Positions 1-6,088 of a stretch of 6,210 nucleotides of DNA are shown in pieces. The DNA comes from Anaerolineae bacterium. Its GTDB lineage: Bacteria > Chloroflexota > Anaerolineae > JAFGEY01. The number at the start of each line of letters is the position of its first letter. Within the stretch, counting starts at the first letter, position 1. The position numbers and the translations under genes were made by a program. A model generated the notes under the pieces. The model did no database searches, was not told the DNA's origin, and saw only the letters and a program-made list of their open reading frames with translations. The stretch covers positions 1-6,210 of the forward strand of contig JAFGIE010000212.1 in the NCBI GenBank assembly GCA_016929775.1, written 5' to 3'.

Positions 1-2
1 AA

Positions 3-1163
3 GATCAGCGTGCCCCAGTCGCGATGCTCGCCCTTGCGCGGGTCCCCGTACTCATAGAGCGCCGTGCCGTCAAAGCGCACGAGACCATGCGGGTCGCGCG
101 GAAAGTGCGCCGGCACCCAGTCCATGATCACGCCGATCTCGTGCTGGTGGCAGTAGTCGATCAGGTACATCAGATCCGCCGGCGTCCCGTAGCGGCTGGT
201 CGGCGCAAAGTAGCCGATCACCTGGTATCCCCACGACGCATCGAGCGGGTGCTCCGCGACGGGCAGCAGTTCGATGTGCGTGTACCCCATGCGGACGACA
301 TAGTCGACCAGCCTATGGGCGAGCTCGCGATAGGTCAGAAAGCGGAATCCCTCCTCGGGCACGCGCATCCACGAGCCCAAGTGCACCTCATAGATCGACA
401 TCGGTTCCTCGAGGCGGTTGCCCTCGGCGCGCTTTTCCATCCACGCCTCGTCCTCCCAGGTATACTGGTCGATGTCACAGACTACCGACGCCGTGCGCGG
501 ACGGTACTCGGCGGCGTACGCGTGCGGGTCGGATTTCTCGTAGACCGAGCCGTCGTGCGCCCGCAGCTCGAACTTGTACTTTTCCCCCTCGCCGATGCCG
601 GGGATAAAGAGCTCCCAGATGCCCGACCCGCCGCGCACGCGCATCTGGTGGCGCCTCCCATCCCAAACGTTAAAGTCGCCGATCACGCTCACCCGCTGTG
701 CGTTGGGCGCCCAAACAGCAAACAGAGTCCCCTGCACGCCCCCGATCTCGCGCACGTGCGCGCCCAGCTTCTCGTAGCTGCGGTGGTCGCTGCCCTGCCC
801 CAGCAGGTACAGGTCATAGTCGGTCAGCACCGGCAAGAAGGAGTATGGGTCGACGATCGTCCAGGTATGTCCCTCCCCGTCGTCAGCTTGCAGCCGGTAG
901 CCAAAGACCTCCTCTCGATCTGGGCAGATCGCTTCAAAGAGCCCATCATCGTGGACCCGGGCCATCGGGTAGCTGGATGCGCCCTCTGGCTCGGCGTTGT
1001 GCGCGACGACCGTCGCCTGCTGCGCCTGCGGCAGGAAGGCGCGGATGGCGACCGCCGGGCACCCTCCCACCGACACCACGTGCGCGCCGAGCGCTTCGAA
1101 GGGGTCGTGGTGCAGTGCATATACGATGCGCTGGATCTCGTCTGGGCTAAGGCTCGTCTGCAT
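3..1163 (-). CDS. glgB: 1,4-alpha-glucan (glycogen) branching enzyme GlgB, N-terminal 387 codons; runs off the left edge
   Basis: GlgB cuts alpha-1,4 glucan chains and rejoins the cut piece through an alpha-1,6 bond, making the branches of glycogen in the cytoplasm. The frame is open from an ATG at 1163 to the window edge. Family members are usually about 630-730 residues, so roughly half is present. Residues 1-125 resemble the N1 domain of long GlgBs. Residues about 127-230 are the CBM48 beta-sandwich (FAVWAPNAQRVSVIGDFNVW at 148-167). The GH13 (beta/alpha)8 barrel opens with YEVHLGSW (258-265), then HIELLPVAEHPLDASWGYQ (296-314) and conserved region I, DWVPAHFP (348-355). The catalytic Asp nucleophile and Glu acid/base lie beyond the edge, so activity cannot be judged. 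The start follows a GAGGG Shine-Dalgarno (1172-1176) with 8-base spacing, 14 bases after the DUF1028 stop, so the two are probably cotranscribed. The presence of N1 favours GlgB over debranching or trehalose-forming GH13 relatives. Confidence 0.96.
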   Translation of the reverse strand, partial: MQTSLSPDEIQRIVYALHHDPFEALGAHVVSVGGCPAVAIRAFLPQAQQATVVAHNAEPEGASSYPMARVHDDGLFEAICPDREEVFGYRLQADDGEGHTWTIVDPYSFLPVLTDYDLYLLGQGSDHRSYEKLGAHVREIGGVQGTLFAVWAPNAQRVSVIGDFNVWDGRRHQMRVRGGSGIWELFIPGIGEGEKYKFELRAHDGSVYEKSDPHAYAAEYRPRTASVVCDIDQYTWEDEAWMEKRAEGNRLEEPMSIYEVHLGSWMRVPEEGFRFLTYRELAHRLVDYVVRMGYTHIELLPVAEHPLDASWGYQVIGYFAPTSRYGTPADLMYLIDYCHQHEIGVIMDWVPAHFPRDPHGLVRFDGTALYEYGDPRKGEHRDWGTLI

Positions 1164-1177
1164 GTGTCTGTCCCTCG

Positions 1178-2152
1178 CTATCGGTCGGTTCTCTCTGTCC
1201 GGTTTCCGTCGAGCGCAGCTAGCGCGGCGACCAGTTCCGCCGCAGCTCCACGCCGCTCGATCCGTCCGCACGCCTCGAGGCGGTAGAGCAGTTCGATCCA
1301 GCCGCTGCGCCGGCTCTCGTGGGCGAGCGCATCGTCCAAGATCGCCGCCCCCGTCGCGGCGTCCGCGCCGACGTCCGCCAGGTGCACGGCTTGCCAGAAT
1401 CCCAGCTCCTCGAGTTCTGGGGCCATGGCTCGCGCTTCGGCCCAGGTCGCGAGCGCGCGTTCGCGATCCTCCGCCAGGAGGGGATATCCCGCTGCGTTGA
1501 GGATCTGGGCACGCCGTAGGCGCACCAGGCGCCCGAGCTCGGCGAGTGGGTCGGATGCCTCGTCGACGCGCAGATCGTAGTGCGGGCGGACCGAATCCGC
1601 CGCCTGCACAGCGCCGCCGACGATCCTGAGCGCCGCGGACTGCATGCCGCGGATGTCGCCCTCTTCTCGCTGTGCTGCGCGCAGGGCTGCCATCATGCGC
1701 TGGCTCAGGTCACCCGTCGCCGCCTCGTAGGCCTCCGCCATCGCGGGCACGACGGTATCGCGCGCCATCATGTTCGCCTGTACGCTGTAGCCCACGCCGG
1801 TGTGGTGGTTGGCGTGGGGGATGCAGTGCGCGCCCGTCCAGGCTGCGACCCGCCCCGCGGCATCAAGCACGGCAAGCTGGCGCACGTCGGCGGCGGGGTC
1901 TGAGGCCACGAGGGCGTCGACGACCTGTGGCGCCGGGATCCCCTCGCGCAGCATCGACAGGCCCGTCGGCCCGAAGCGAATGTTGGCGCTGGCTTGCGTC
2001 GCTACGGCGCCCACGCCCGGCAGCAACCAGGGAACGATGCCGCCCACGCACATCTGGTGCGTCTGGACAGCCACGCCCAGCTCGCCGCTCTCGGCGTCGC
2101 GCGCCACGATGCTGTAGGTATGGAACAGCGGTTCGTACCCTGCGTTCAGCAT
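1178..2152 (-). CDS. DUF1028 family protein (Ntn-hydrolase-like fold) with helical, TPR-like C-terminal extension
   Basis: The 324-residue product matches the DUF1028 family over residues about 10-180. Visible signatures are HTYSIVARDAESGELGVAVQ (11-30), VPWLLPGVGAVATQA (40-54), RFGPTGLSML (59-68), RVAAWTGAHCIPHANHHTG (101-119), GYSVQANMM (121-129) and GDIRGMQSAALRIV (165-178). Known members adopt an Ntn-hydrolase-like fold, but substrate and role are not established, so none is assigned. Residues about 200-320 are Ala/Leu/Arg-rich helices (AEDRERALATWAEARAMAP, 227-245) that look like one or two TPR-like repeats; this part is inference. I see no signal peptide or membrane segment. An in-frame GTG at 2164 would add four residues, but it overlaps the GGAGG Shine-Dalgarno (2158-2162) lying five bases before the ATG at 2152, so I chose the ATG. 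It lies between the GlcD-like gene (104-base gap) and glgB (14-base gap) on the same strand. Confidence 0.92.
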   Translation of the reverse strand: MLNAGYEPLFHTYSIVARDAESGELGVAVQTHQMCVGGIVPWLLPGVGAVATQASANIRFGPTGLSMLREGIPAPQVVDALVASDPAADVRQLAVLDAAGRVAAWTGAHCIPHANHHTGVGYSVQANMMARDTVVPAMAEAYEAATGDLSQRMMAALRAAQREEGDIRGMQSAALRIVGGAVQAADSVRPHYDLRVDEASDPLAELGRLVRLRRAQILNAAGYPLLAEDRERALATWAEARAMAPELEELGFWQAVHLADVGADAATGAAILDDALAHESRRSGWIELLYRLEACGRIERRGAAAELVAALAALDGNRTERTDR

Positions 2153-2187
2153 GTGCCCCTCCACGTGCAGCCTCTCGCGCAGCCACC

Positions 2188-2214
2188 GGACCCCGGGTTC
2201 GGCCCGGTAGGTCC
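2188..2214 (-). promoter_or_regulatory. Bulged hairpin in the glcD-DUF1028 intergenic gap
   Basis: Read on the minus strand, GGACC-TA-CCGGG-CCGAA-CCCGG-GGTCC folds into two stacked 5-bp perfect stems with a two-base TA bulge and a five-base loop. It sits in the only long gap of the minus-strand gene cluster, about 35 bases before the DUF1028 ATG. No T-run follows, so it is not a canonical intrinsic terminator. An mRNA-processing or stability element, or a weak attenuator, are possible roles. The structure is visible; the function is inference. Confidence 0.4.
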
Positions 2215-2256
2215 CCGTGCACGGAGATGCAGCGGCTTCTACCCCCGGACTGGCGC

Positions 2257-3720
2257 CTACGGCGCCGTCTCGGCAAAGATCTTGCCCGGGTTCAGGATCT
2301 GGTTTGGGTCAAAGGCCTGCTTGATCCGGCGCTGGAGCGCGATCGTGACCGGGTCCATGACCAGCGGCAAAAAGTGCGCCCGCTTGGAGCCGATGCCGTG
2401 CTCGCCGCTGATCGTCCCGCCCAGTGCGGCGACCTCTCGGTACAGGTCGGTCAGGATTGCCGGCAAGACCTCGCGCCACGTCTCGATCGGCGTCTCTGGC
2501 TTTTTGACGACCGTGGCGTGTAGGTTCCCGTCGCCGGCGTGACCGTAGCACGGGATCAGCACGTCGTAGCGCGCCGACAGGCGTTCCAGCGCCGGGATCA
2601 GGTCGGGGATCTGCGCCAAGGGCACCACGATGTCCTCGATGCTTTGCACCGGGCAGATTGCCTTGAACGCCTCGGCGATGTTCTCGCGCACCGACCACAT
2701 GCGTCGCTCGTTCGCCGGCGTGTTGCCCACGTACACGTCAAGCGCGCCCAGCTCGAGGCACAGGTCCACGATCGGTTCGCACACCGTCTCCACCTGCTCC
2801 TGCGACGCGCCGTCCACCTCGATCAGCAACATGGCGCCGATCCCCGGGTGGGGGGGGCGATCCTCGAGGTACTGGTAGGTGGTCTCTACGCTCAAGCGGT
2901 CCATGAACTCGACCGAGGTCGGGATCAGCCGCCCCTGGGTCATGATCCGCGGTACCGCGCCGATCGCCGCGCGCACGTCAGAGAACGGGATCAGCAGCAC
3001 CATGCGCGCAGCAGGGAGCGGAACCAGCTTGAGCGTGACTTCGGTAAAGATGCCGAGCGTGCCCTCCGACCCGACCAAGAGGTGGATCAGGTCATAGCCG
3101 GTGACGTCCTTGACGCGCTTGCCGCCGAGGCGGATCACATCTCCCGTGGGGAGCACGACCTCCAAGCCGAGCACGTACCGCCCCGTGACGCCGTACTTGA
3201 TCGCGCGTCCTCCGCCGGCGTTCTCGGCGACGTTGCCGCCCACATAGCACGTCTCCTGGCTCATCGGGTAGCCGGCGTAGAACAACCCCTCTAGGTTCAC
3301 GGCATCGTTGATCGCATTGGTGATCACGCCTGGTTGGACGACGACGACCATGTTCTCACGGTCGATCTCGAGGATGCGGTCCATGCGTTCCAGGGAGAGC
3401 AGGATCCCGCCGTACACCGGCACTGCGCCGCCGGAAAGGCCCGAACCGGCGCCGCGCGGCGTAACCGGGACGCGCGCTTCGTTTGCCAGTCGCATCACGG
3501 CTGCAACCTCAGCTGTAGACCCCGGCTTGACCACCACGTCTGGCATGTGCGCGTGTTCCTCGCCCGCGACCTCGTCGTGCCCATAGTCGACCATGCGTTC
3601 CGGGTCCTGTATCACGTGCTGATCGCCGACGATCGCGCACAGGCGCGCGACCAGCTCTGCGCTCAATGGCTGGTAGCGCGATCCTGCTAGGGCCGCATGT
3701 GCGGCGCTTGCCTGGGGCAT
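2257..3720 (-). CDS. glcD: FAD-linked 2-hydroxyacid oxidase/dehydrogenase, GlcD-like (glycolate or D-lactate type)
   Basis: This 487-residue flavoprotein belongs to the VAO/PCMH family related to the glycolate oxidase GlcD subunit and to D-lactate dehydrogenases, which oxidise 2-hydroxyacids to 2-oxoacids. The FAD-binding PCMH domain spans about 45-235: PRGAGSGLSGG (88-98) is the pyrophosphate loop, followed by GGNVAENAGGGRAIKYG (161-177) and LVGSEGTLGIFTEVTLKL (215-232). The C-terminal FAD-oxidase domain carries the conserved IEDIVVP (361-367), YGHAGDGNLH (392-401) and ISGEHGIGSKR (437-447), and the usual ending DPNQILNPGKIF. Length is normal. Neither a GlcE nor a GlcF iron-sulfur partner lies beside it, so the exact substrate and electron acceptor are uncertain; 'glcD' is a family-level name. 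An upstream ATG at 3732 would add four residues, but a GGAGG (3726-3730) five bases before the ATG at 3720 favours the shorter form. It starts 22 bases after trmI ends. Confidence 0.93.
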   Translation of the reverse strand: MPQASAAHAALAGSRYQPLSAELVARLCAIVGDQHVIQDPERMVDYGHDEVAGEEHAHMPDVVVKPGSTAEVAAVMRLANEARVPVTPRGAGSGLSGGAVPVYGGILLSLERMDRILEIDRENMVVVVQPGVITNAINDAVNLEGLFYAGYPMSQETCYVGGNVAENAGGGRAIKYGVTGRYVLGLEVVLPTGDVIRLGGKRVKDVTGYDLIHLLVGSEGTLGIFTEVTLKLVPLPAARMVLLIPFSDVRAAIGAVPRIMTQGRLIPTSVEFMDRLSVETTYQYLEDRPPHPGIGAMLLIEVDGASQEQVETVCEPIVDLCLELGALDVYVGNTPANERRMWSVRENIAEAFKAICPVQSIEDIVVPLAQIPDLIPALERLSARYDVLIPCYGHAGDGNLHATVVKKPETPIETWREVLPAILTDLYREVAALGGTISGEHGIGSKRAHFLPLVMDPVTIALQRRIKQAFDPNQILNPGKIFAETAP

Positions 3721-3742
3721 GTACGCCTCCATCTCGCGTGGT

Positions 3743-4591
3743 TCACCAATAGTCGTCCTGTGCGCCCCGTTCCGCCGCCCGGGCGCGTCCGCGAGAGGGC
3801 GTGAACCAGTCGCCGTCCAGCTCGCCCACCACTTTGCGCGCGAACACGAGGTAACCGGTGTGCCCCACGATGCGGTCCATCGGGCGCAGCCGCGCAGGCA
3901 CCGCTTTGTAGGGGCGTAGGATCAGCTCCTCGACCTCCAGGACCGAGAACGCGGAGCGTTGTAGGTCGTTCAGCAGGTGCGCGACTTGGTTGGTAGAGGG
4001 TACGATCGCCCCAAAGAACCCGCCGCCCTTGAGGGCAGCGTGTGCCTGCGCCAAGTAGCTCCACGGATCGCGGACGTCCAGGAACAACGCGTCGACCTCG
4101 TGCTCCTCAAAGCCGTCGGCGATGTCGCGCAGGCGAAAGGTCACGTACTCGCCGAGCCCCAGCGCGCGCACGTTCTCCTGCGCGACGCCCTGGATCTCGG
4201 GCTGGTGCTCGTACGAGTAGACGTGCCCGCTGGGCTGCACCGTCCGCGCAAGGGCGATCGTCAAGCCCCCGCTGCCCGTTCCTGCCTCGATCACGCGTGC
4301 GCCCGGGCGGATGTTGAGGCGCAGCAGCACATAACCGATGTCCTTGGCGTACATGATCTGGGTCACGCGCTTGACTCGCCGGATCAGGTCGCCGGTCGAC
4401 GGTTCCAGCACGAGCAGGACGTGACCGAGGTGTGTCCGTACCTGTCTGCCCAGCGGCTGCCCGATCAGGTCGTCGTGTGCGACGATGCCGCGGTGGGTCT
4501 GCATCCGCGCCCCTGCTCGCAGCGCAATCACGTACTGCTTGTAGTCCTTGGAGAACAGCAGGACTAGGTCCCCTTCGTGTGCGACGTCCAC
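3743..4591 (-). CDS. trmI: tRNA (adenine-58-N1)-methyltransferase TrmI (GCD14 family)
   Basis: TrmI uses S-adenosylmethionine to methylate N1 of A58 in the T-loop of tRNA, stabilising the tertiary fold; bacterial enzymes are homotetramers. The 282-residue protein has the small N-terminal beta-rich domain (about 1-70), then QIMYAKDIGYVL (78-89). SAM motif I is VIEAGTGSGGLT (100-111), and YEHQPE (127-132) corresponds to the ribose-contacting acidic position. LDVRDPW (171-177) carries the presumed catalytic Asp172, followed by PSTNQV (198-203) and the family's C-terminal signature RPMDRIVGHTGYL (236-248). The last 30 or so residues form a polar Arg/Ala-rich tail. The start is GTG, preceded by AGAGGAG (4599-4605) with 7-base spacing. 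A consensus -10 box lies about 34 bases upstream of the start codon, so this appears to be the first gene of the minus-strand unit. I see no missing key residue. A general O-methyltransferase is unlikely given the full set of GCD14 motifs. Confidence 0.94.
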   Translation of the reverse strand: MDVAHEGDLVLLFSKDYKQYVIALRAGARMQTHRGIVAHDDLIGQPLGRQVRTHLGHVLLVLEPSTGDLIRRVKRVTQIMYAKDIGYVLLRLNIRPGARVIEAGTGSGGLTIALARTVQPSGHVYSYEHQPEIQGVAQENVRALGLGEYVTFRLRDIADGFEEHEVDALFLDVRDPWSYLAQAHAALKGGGFFGAIVPSTNQVAHLLNDLQRSAFSVLEVEELILRPYKAVPARLRPMDRIVGHTGYLVFARKVVGELDGDWFTPSRGRARAAERGAQDDYW

Positions 4592-4624
4592 GTGTGTGCT
4601 CCTCTGTTACCGGCTAGCGGCACC

Positions 4625-4653
4625 ATTATAACCAAGGAGCGACGGAAGCGCAA
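4625..4653 (-). promoter_or_regulatory. Sigma-70 type promoter for trmI and the minus-strand cluster
   Basis: On the minus strand TTGCGC (4648-4653, three of six bases matching TTGACA) is followed after 17 bases by a perfect TATAAT (4625-4630). The start point would fall near 4618, giving a leader of about 27 bases that includes the AGAGGAG ribosome site of trmI. Confidence 0.65.
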
Positions 4654-4677
4654 CCATCGCGCCCCGGCGCGCACCAC

Positions 4678-4718
4678 CGTCCCTGCGGATCGCCCGACGC
4701 AGCCAGCAGGCAGGGACG
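4678..4718. repeat. 9-bp perfect inverted repeat beside the tandem repeat
   Basis: CGTCCCTGC (4678-4686) is exactly complementary to GCAGGGACG (4710-4718), with 23 bases between the arms. It ends directly against the first 16-bp tandem unit. It lies upstream of both promoters and so is probably not in either main transcript; a protein-binding dyad is one reading. Confidence 0.55.
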
Positions 4719-4761
4719 CGCACGTGCAGATGGGCGCACGTGCAGATGGGCGCACGTGCAG
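4719..4761. repeat. Tandem 16-bp repeat, 2.7 copies, each with palindrome GCACGTGC
   Basis: The unit CGCACGTGCAGATGGG occurs at 4719-4734 and 4735-4750 without any mismatch, followed by an 11-base partial copy at 4751-4761. Each copy holds the 8-bp palindrome GCACGTGC (4720-4727, 4736-4743, 4752-4759), so the dyads are spaced 16 bp centre to centre. The array lies about 90 bp upstream of the trmI -10 box and about 170 bp upstream of the kinase -10 box. Repeated dyads between divergent promoters suggest an operator array; a simple replication-slippage repeat is the alternative. Confidence 0.8.
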
Positions 4762-4906
4762 GCGCTGCTCAGAGGCCGATCTCCGCGCCGATCGAGTGGG
4801 TCGGCGTGTTGCACGTTGCGCTACGCAAGGCGCCGTGGCCCTGGGAACTGCCTTCGTGTTGGCAGCTCCGTTGCCCAAACAAGAGACCACCGGCGCAGAT
4901 GGCCCA

Positions 4907-4936
4907 TTGTCCTACGGTAGGCGTTCGTGCTATAAT
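4907..4936 (+). promoter_or_regulatory. Extended -10 promoter of the ROK kinase gene, with a palindrome in the spacer
   Basis: TTGTCC (4907-4912, four of six bases matching TTGACA) and a perfect TATAAT (4931-4936) are 18 bases apart, and TG at 4928-4929 makes an extended -10. The start point would be near 4943, giving a leader of about 37 bases. The 11-bp palindrome CCTACGGTAGG (4911-4921) overlaps the end of the -35 and the spacer, a suitable place for a repressor to bind; its use as an operator is inference. Confidence 0.7.
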
Positions 4937-4964
4937 ACGCTCAGACAATGGGGACGTGGCAGCG

Positions 4965-4978
4965 AAGGAGAGGTGATC
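4965..4978 (+). promoter_or_regulatory. Strong ribosome binding site of the ROK kinase gene
   Basis: AAGGAG (4965-4970) is followed directly by AGGTGATC (4971-4978). Together they are the full complement of the usual 16S rRNA 3' end with two extra bases inserted. The ATG at 4980 follows after one base, which fixes the start. Confidence 0.75.
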
Positions 4979-4979
4979 G

Positions 4980-6029
4980 ATGGCCAAGAAGGTCCTGGTC
5001 GGCGTTGACGTTGGCGGCACGAGTCTACTAGCTGTTGTCACGAGCGGCAAGGGCAAGATCCTGGGCGAAAAGAAGGACAAGACCCTGGCCCAGGAGGGCG
5101 CCAGCGCTGTCCTGGAGCGGATCATCCAGGCCATCCAGAGCGCGATGGCGGATGCGGGCGTCAAGCGCAACCGAGTGCGCGCGATCGGCATCGGGATGCC
5201 CGGCCCGCTGAACCCTCAGACGGGCGTGATCTACCACGCGCCCAACCTGGGTCCGACCTGGAACAATACGCCGGTGGTCTCGTATGTCCAAGAGCGGCTG
5301 GGCTGCCCGGTCTTTCTGGACAACGATGTGAACGTAGGCGCTGTAGGCGAGCACGTGCTCGGCGCCGGGCGTGGCTACCAGGACATGGTGGCGATCTTTG
5401 TCGGCACCGGGATCGGCGGCGGGGTGATCATCGGCGGCGAGCTGTACCGTGGGCACCGCTTCACGGCAGGCGAGGTGGGGCATACGATCTTGCTCGCCGA
5501 TGGCCCGCTGTGTGGATGCGGTCGGCGCGGCTGCGCCGAGGCGTTGGCGAGCCGGACGGCGATCGATCGCGAGATCCAGGCTGGCCTTGCCGCAGGACGC
5601 GAGAGCTTGATCCCCGGGATCATGGCAGAGATGGGCCGGAATACGCTGAGCAGCAGCGTCCTTGCCGCTGCCCTCGAGCGCGGCGATGTGTTGATGCACG
5701 AGGTGATGGCCCGAGCCCAGTACTACATGGGACTCTTGGTCGCCAACACGGTCAACAACTTTGACCCGGAGGCGGTCGTCCTCGGCGGCGGCGTCGTCGA
5801 GCGGCTGGGCGCGTCATACGTCGATCCTGTGCGCGAGATCGCCGAGCAATACTACCTGAACCAACAGGACAAGGACCAGGTGCACGTCGTCCCGAGTGAG
5901 CTGAAGGACTATGCTGGCGTGCTGGGCGCGGCGATGCTCGCGCGGCGGATGGTGCGGCTGGGCAAAGCCGAGCAGGCCAAAAAGGCCAAGGGACGCGGGA
6001 AGAAGGGGCGGGGAGGCAGCAAGGCCTAG
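4980..6029 (+). CDS. ROK family sugar kinase, probably glucokinase, with basic C-terminal tail
   Basis: ROK kinases phosphorylate hexoses with ATP in the cytoplasm; glucokinase makes glucose-6-phosphate. The 349-residue protein opens with the phosphate-binding loop GVDVGGT (8-14). It continues with GIGMPGPLNPQTG (70-82), the catalytic LDNDVN (113-118, Asp116 the presumed base) and VGTGIGGGVI (141-150). The zinc/sugar motif is EVGH (165-168) plus CGCGRRGCAE (178-187), with His168, Cys178, Cys180 and Cys185 as the expected zinc ligands. NFDPEAVVLGGGV (260-272) is the usual C-lobe strand. There is no N-terminal helix-turn-helix, so it is a kinase and not a NagC/XylR-type repressor. Sugar specificity (glucose, mannose, fructose or N-acetyl sugars) cannot be fixed by eye, so I give no symbol. 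The last 20 or so residues (KAEQAKKAKGRGKKGRGG, 329-346) are a Lys/Arg/Gly-rich tail beyond the normal fold. The gene has its own promoter and strong ribosome site and is divergent from trmI. Confidence 0.94.
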   Translation: MAKKVLVGVDVGGTSLLAVVTSGKGKILGEKKDKTLAQEGASAVLERIIQAIQSAMADAGVKRNRVRAIGIGMPGPLNPQTGVIYHAPNLGPTWNNTPVVSYVQERLGCPVFLDNDVNVGAVGEHVLGAGRGYQDMVAIFVGTGIGGGVIIGGELYRGHRFTAGEVGHTILLADGPLCGCGRRGCAEALASRTAIDREIQAGLAAGRESLIPGIMAEMGRNTLSSSVLAAALERGDVLMHEVMARAQYYMGLLVANTVNNFDPEAVVLGGGVVERLGASYVDPVREIAEQYYLNQQDKDQVHVVPSELKDYAGVLGAAMLARRMVRLGKAEQAKKAKGRGKKGRGGSKA

Positions 6030-6054
6030 CCCGCACCGCTCGGCGTTCGAGTTT

Positions 6055-6070
6055 GCGATTCATGCATCGC
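6055..6070. repeat. Near-perfect 16-bp palindrome in the intergenic gap
   Basis: GCGATTCATGCATCGC has outer arms GCGAT and ATCGC that pair exactly. It is one substitution (C at 6065 where A would be needed) from a perfect 16-bp palindrome. It lies 26 bases after the kinase stop and may be a degenerate copy of a dispersed intergenic palindrome; only one copy is seen here. Confidence 0.4.
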
Positions 6071-6088
6071 TGCGCTCCTCCGGAGTGA

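Larger units (their letters stand above)
4592..4979. other. Divergent intergenic regulatory region, no convincing gene
   Basis: This stretch of 388 bases separates the divergent trmI and ROK kinase start codons. It holds the trmI promoter at its left end and the kinase promoter at its right end. Between them are a 9-bp inverted repeat and the GCACGTGC tandem repeats. Smaller stem-loop possibilities are TTGCG-CTA-CGCAA (4816-4828) and an imperfect hairpin at 4844-4869 (five pairs, one A-C mismatch, three more pairs, 8-base loop). Open frames crossing it lack family motifs and overlap the real promoters and starts, so I call none of them genes. Confidence 0.7.

Noticed and set aside
24..1286. 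Long plus-strand open frame (420 codons) opposite glgB
   Set aside because: It is antisense to a clear GlgB with CBM48 and GH13 motifs, has an Arg/Val/His-rich composition typical of mirrored GC-rich codons, and shows no family motif.
2191..2214. GGTTCG-containing stem resembling a tRNA T-arm on the plus strand
   Set aside because: The loop is not a proper 7-base TTCRANN loop and no D-arm, anticodon arm or acceptor stem can be paired around it.
1672..2523. Plus-strand open frame (283 codons) across DUF1028 and the end of glcD
   Set aside because: Very Arg/Pro/Ala-rich, spans two well-supported opposite-strand genes, and has no recognisable domain.
4719..4761. Tandem repeat considered as a CRISPR array
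   Set aside because: Copies are directly abutting with no spacers, the unit is only 16 bp, and no cas gene is present.
4564..4890. Minus-strand open frame (108 codons) upstream of trmI
   Set aside because: It covers the trmI promoter and start in another frame and shows no motif; composition is Arg/Ala/Ser-rich as expected for a chance frame.
4577..5008. Plus-strand open frame (143 codons) through the divergent gap
   Set aside because: It runs through the tandem repeat and both promoters, overlaps the starts of trmI and the ROK kinase, and its apparent repeated peptide is just the 16-bp DNA repeat translated.
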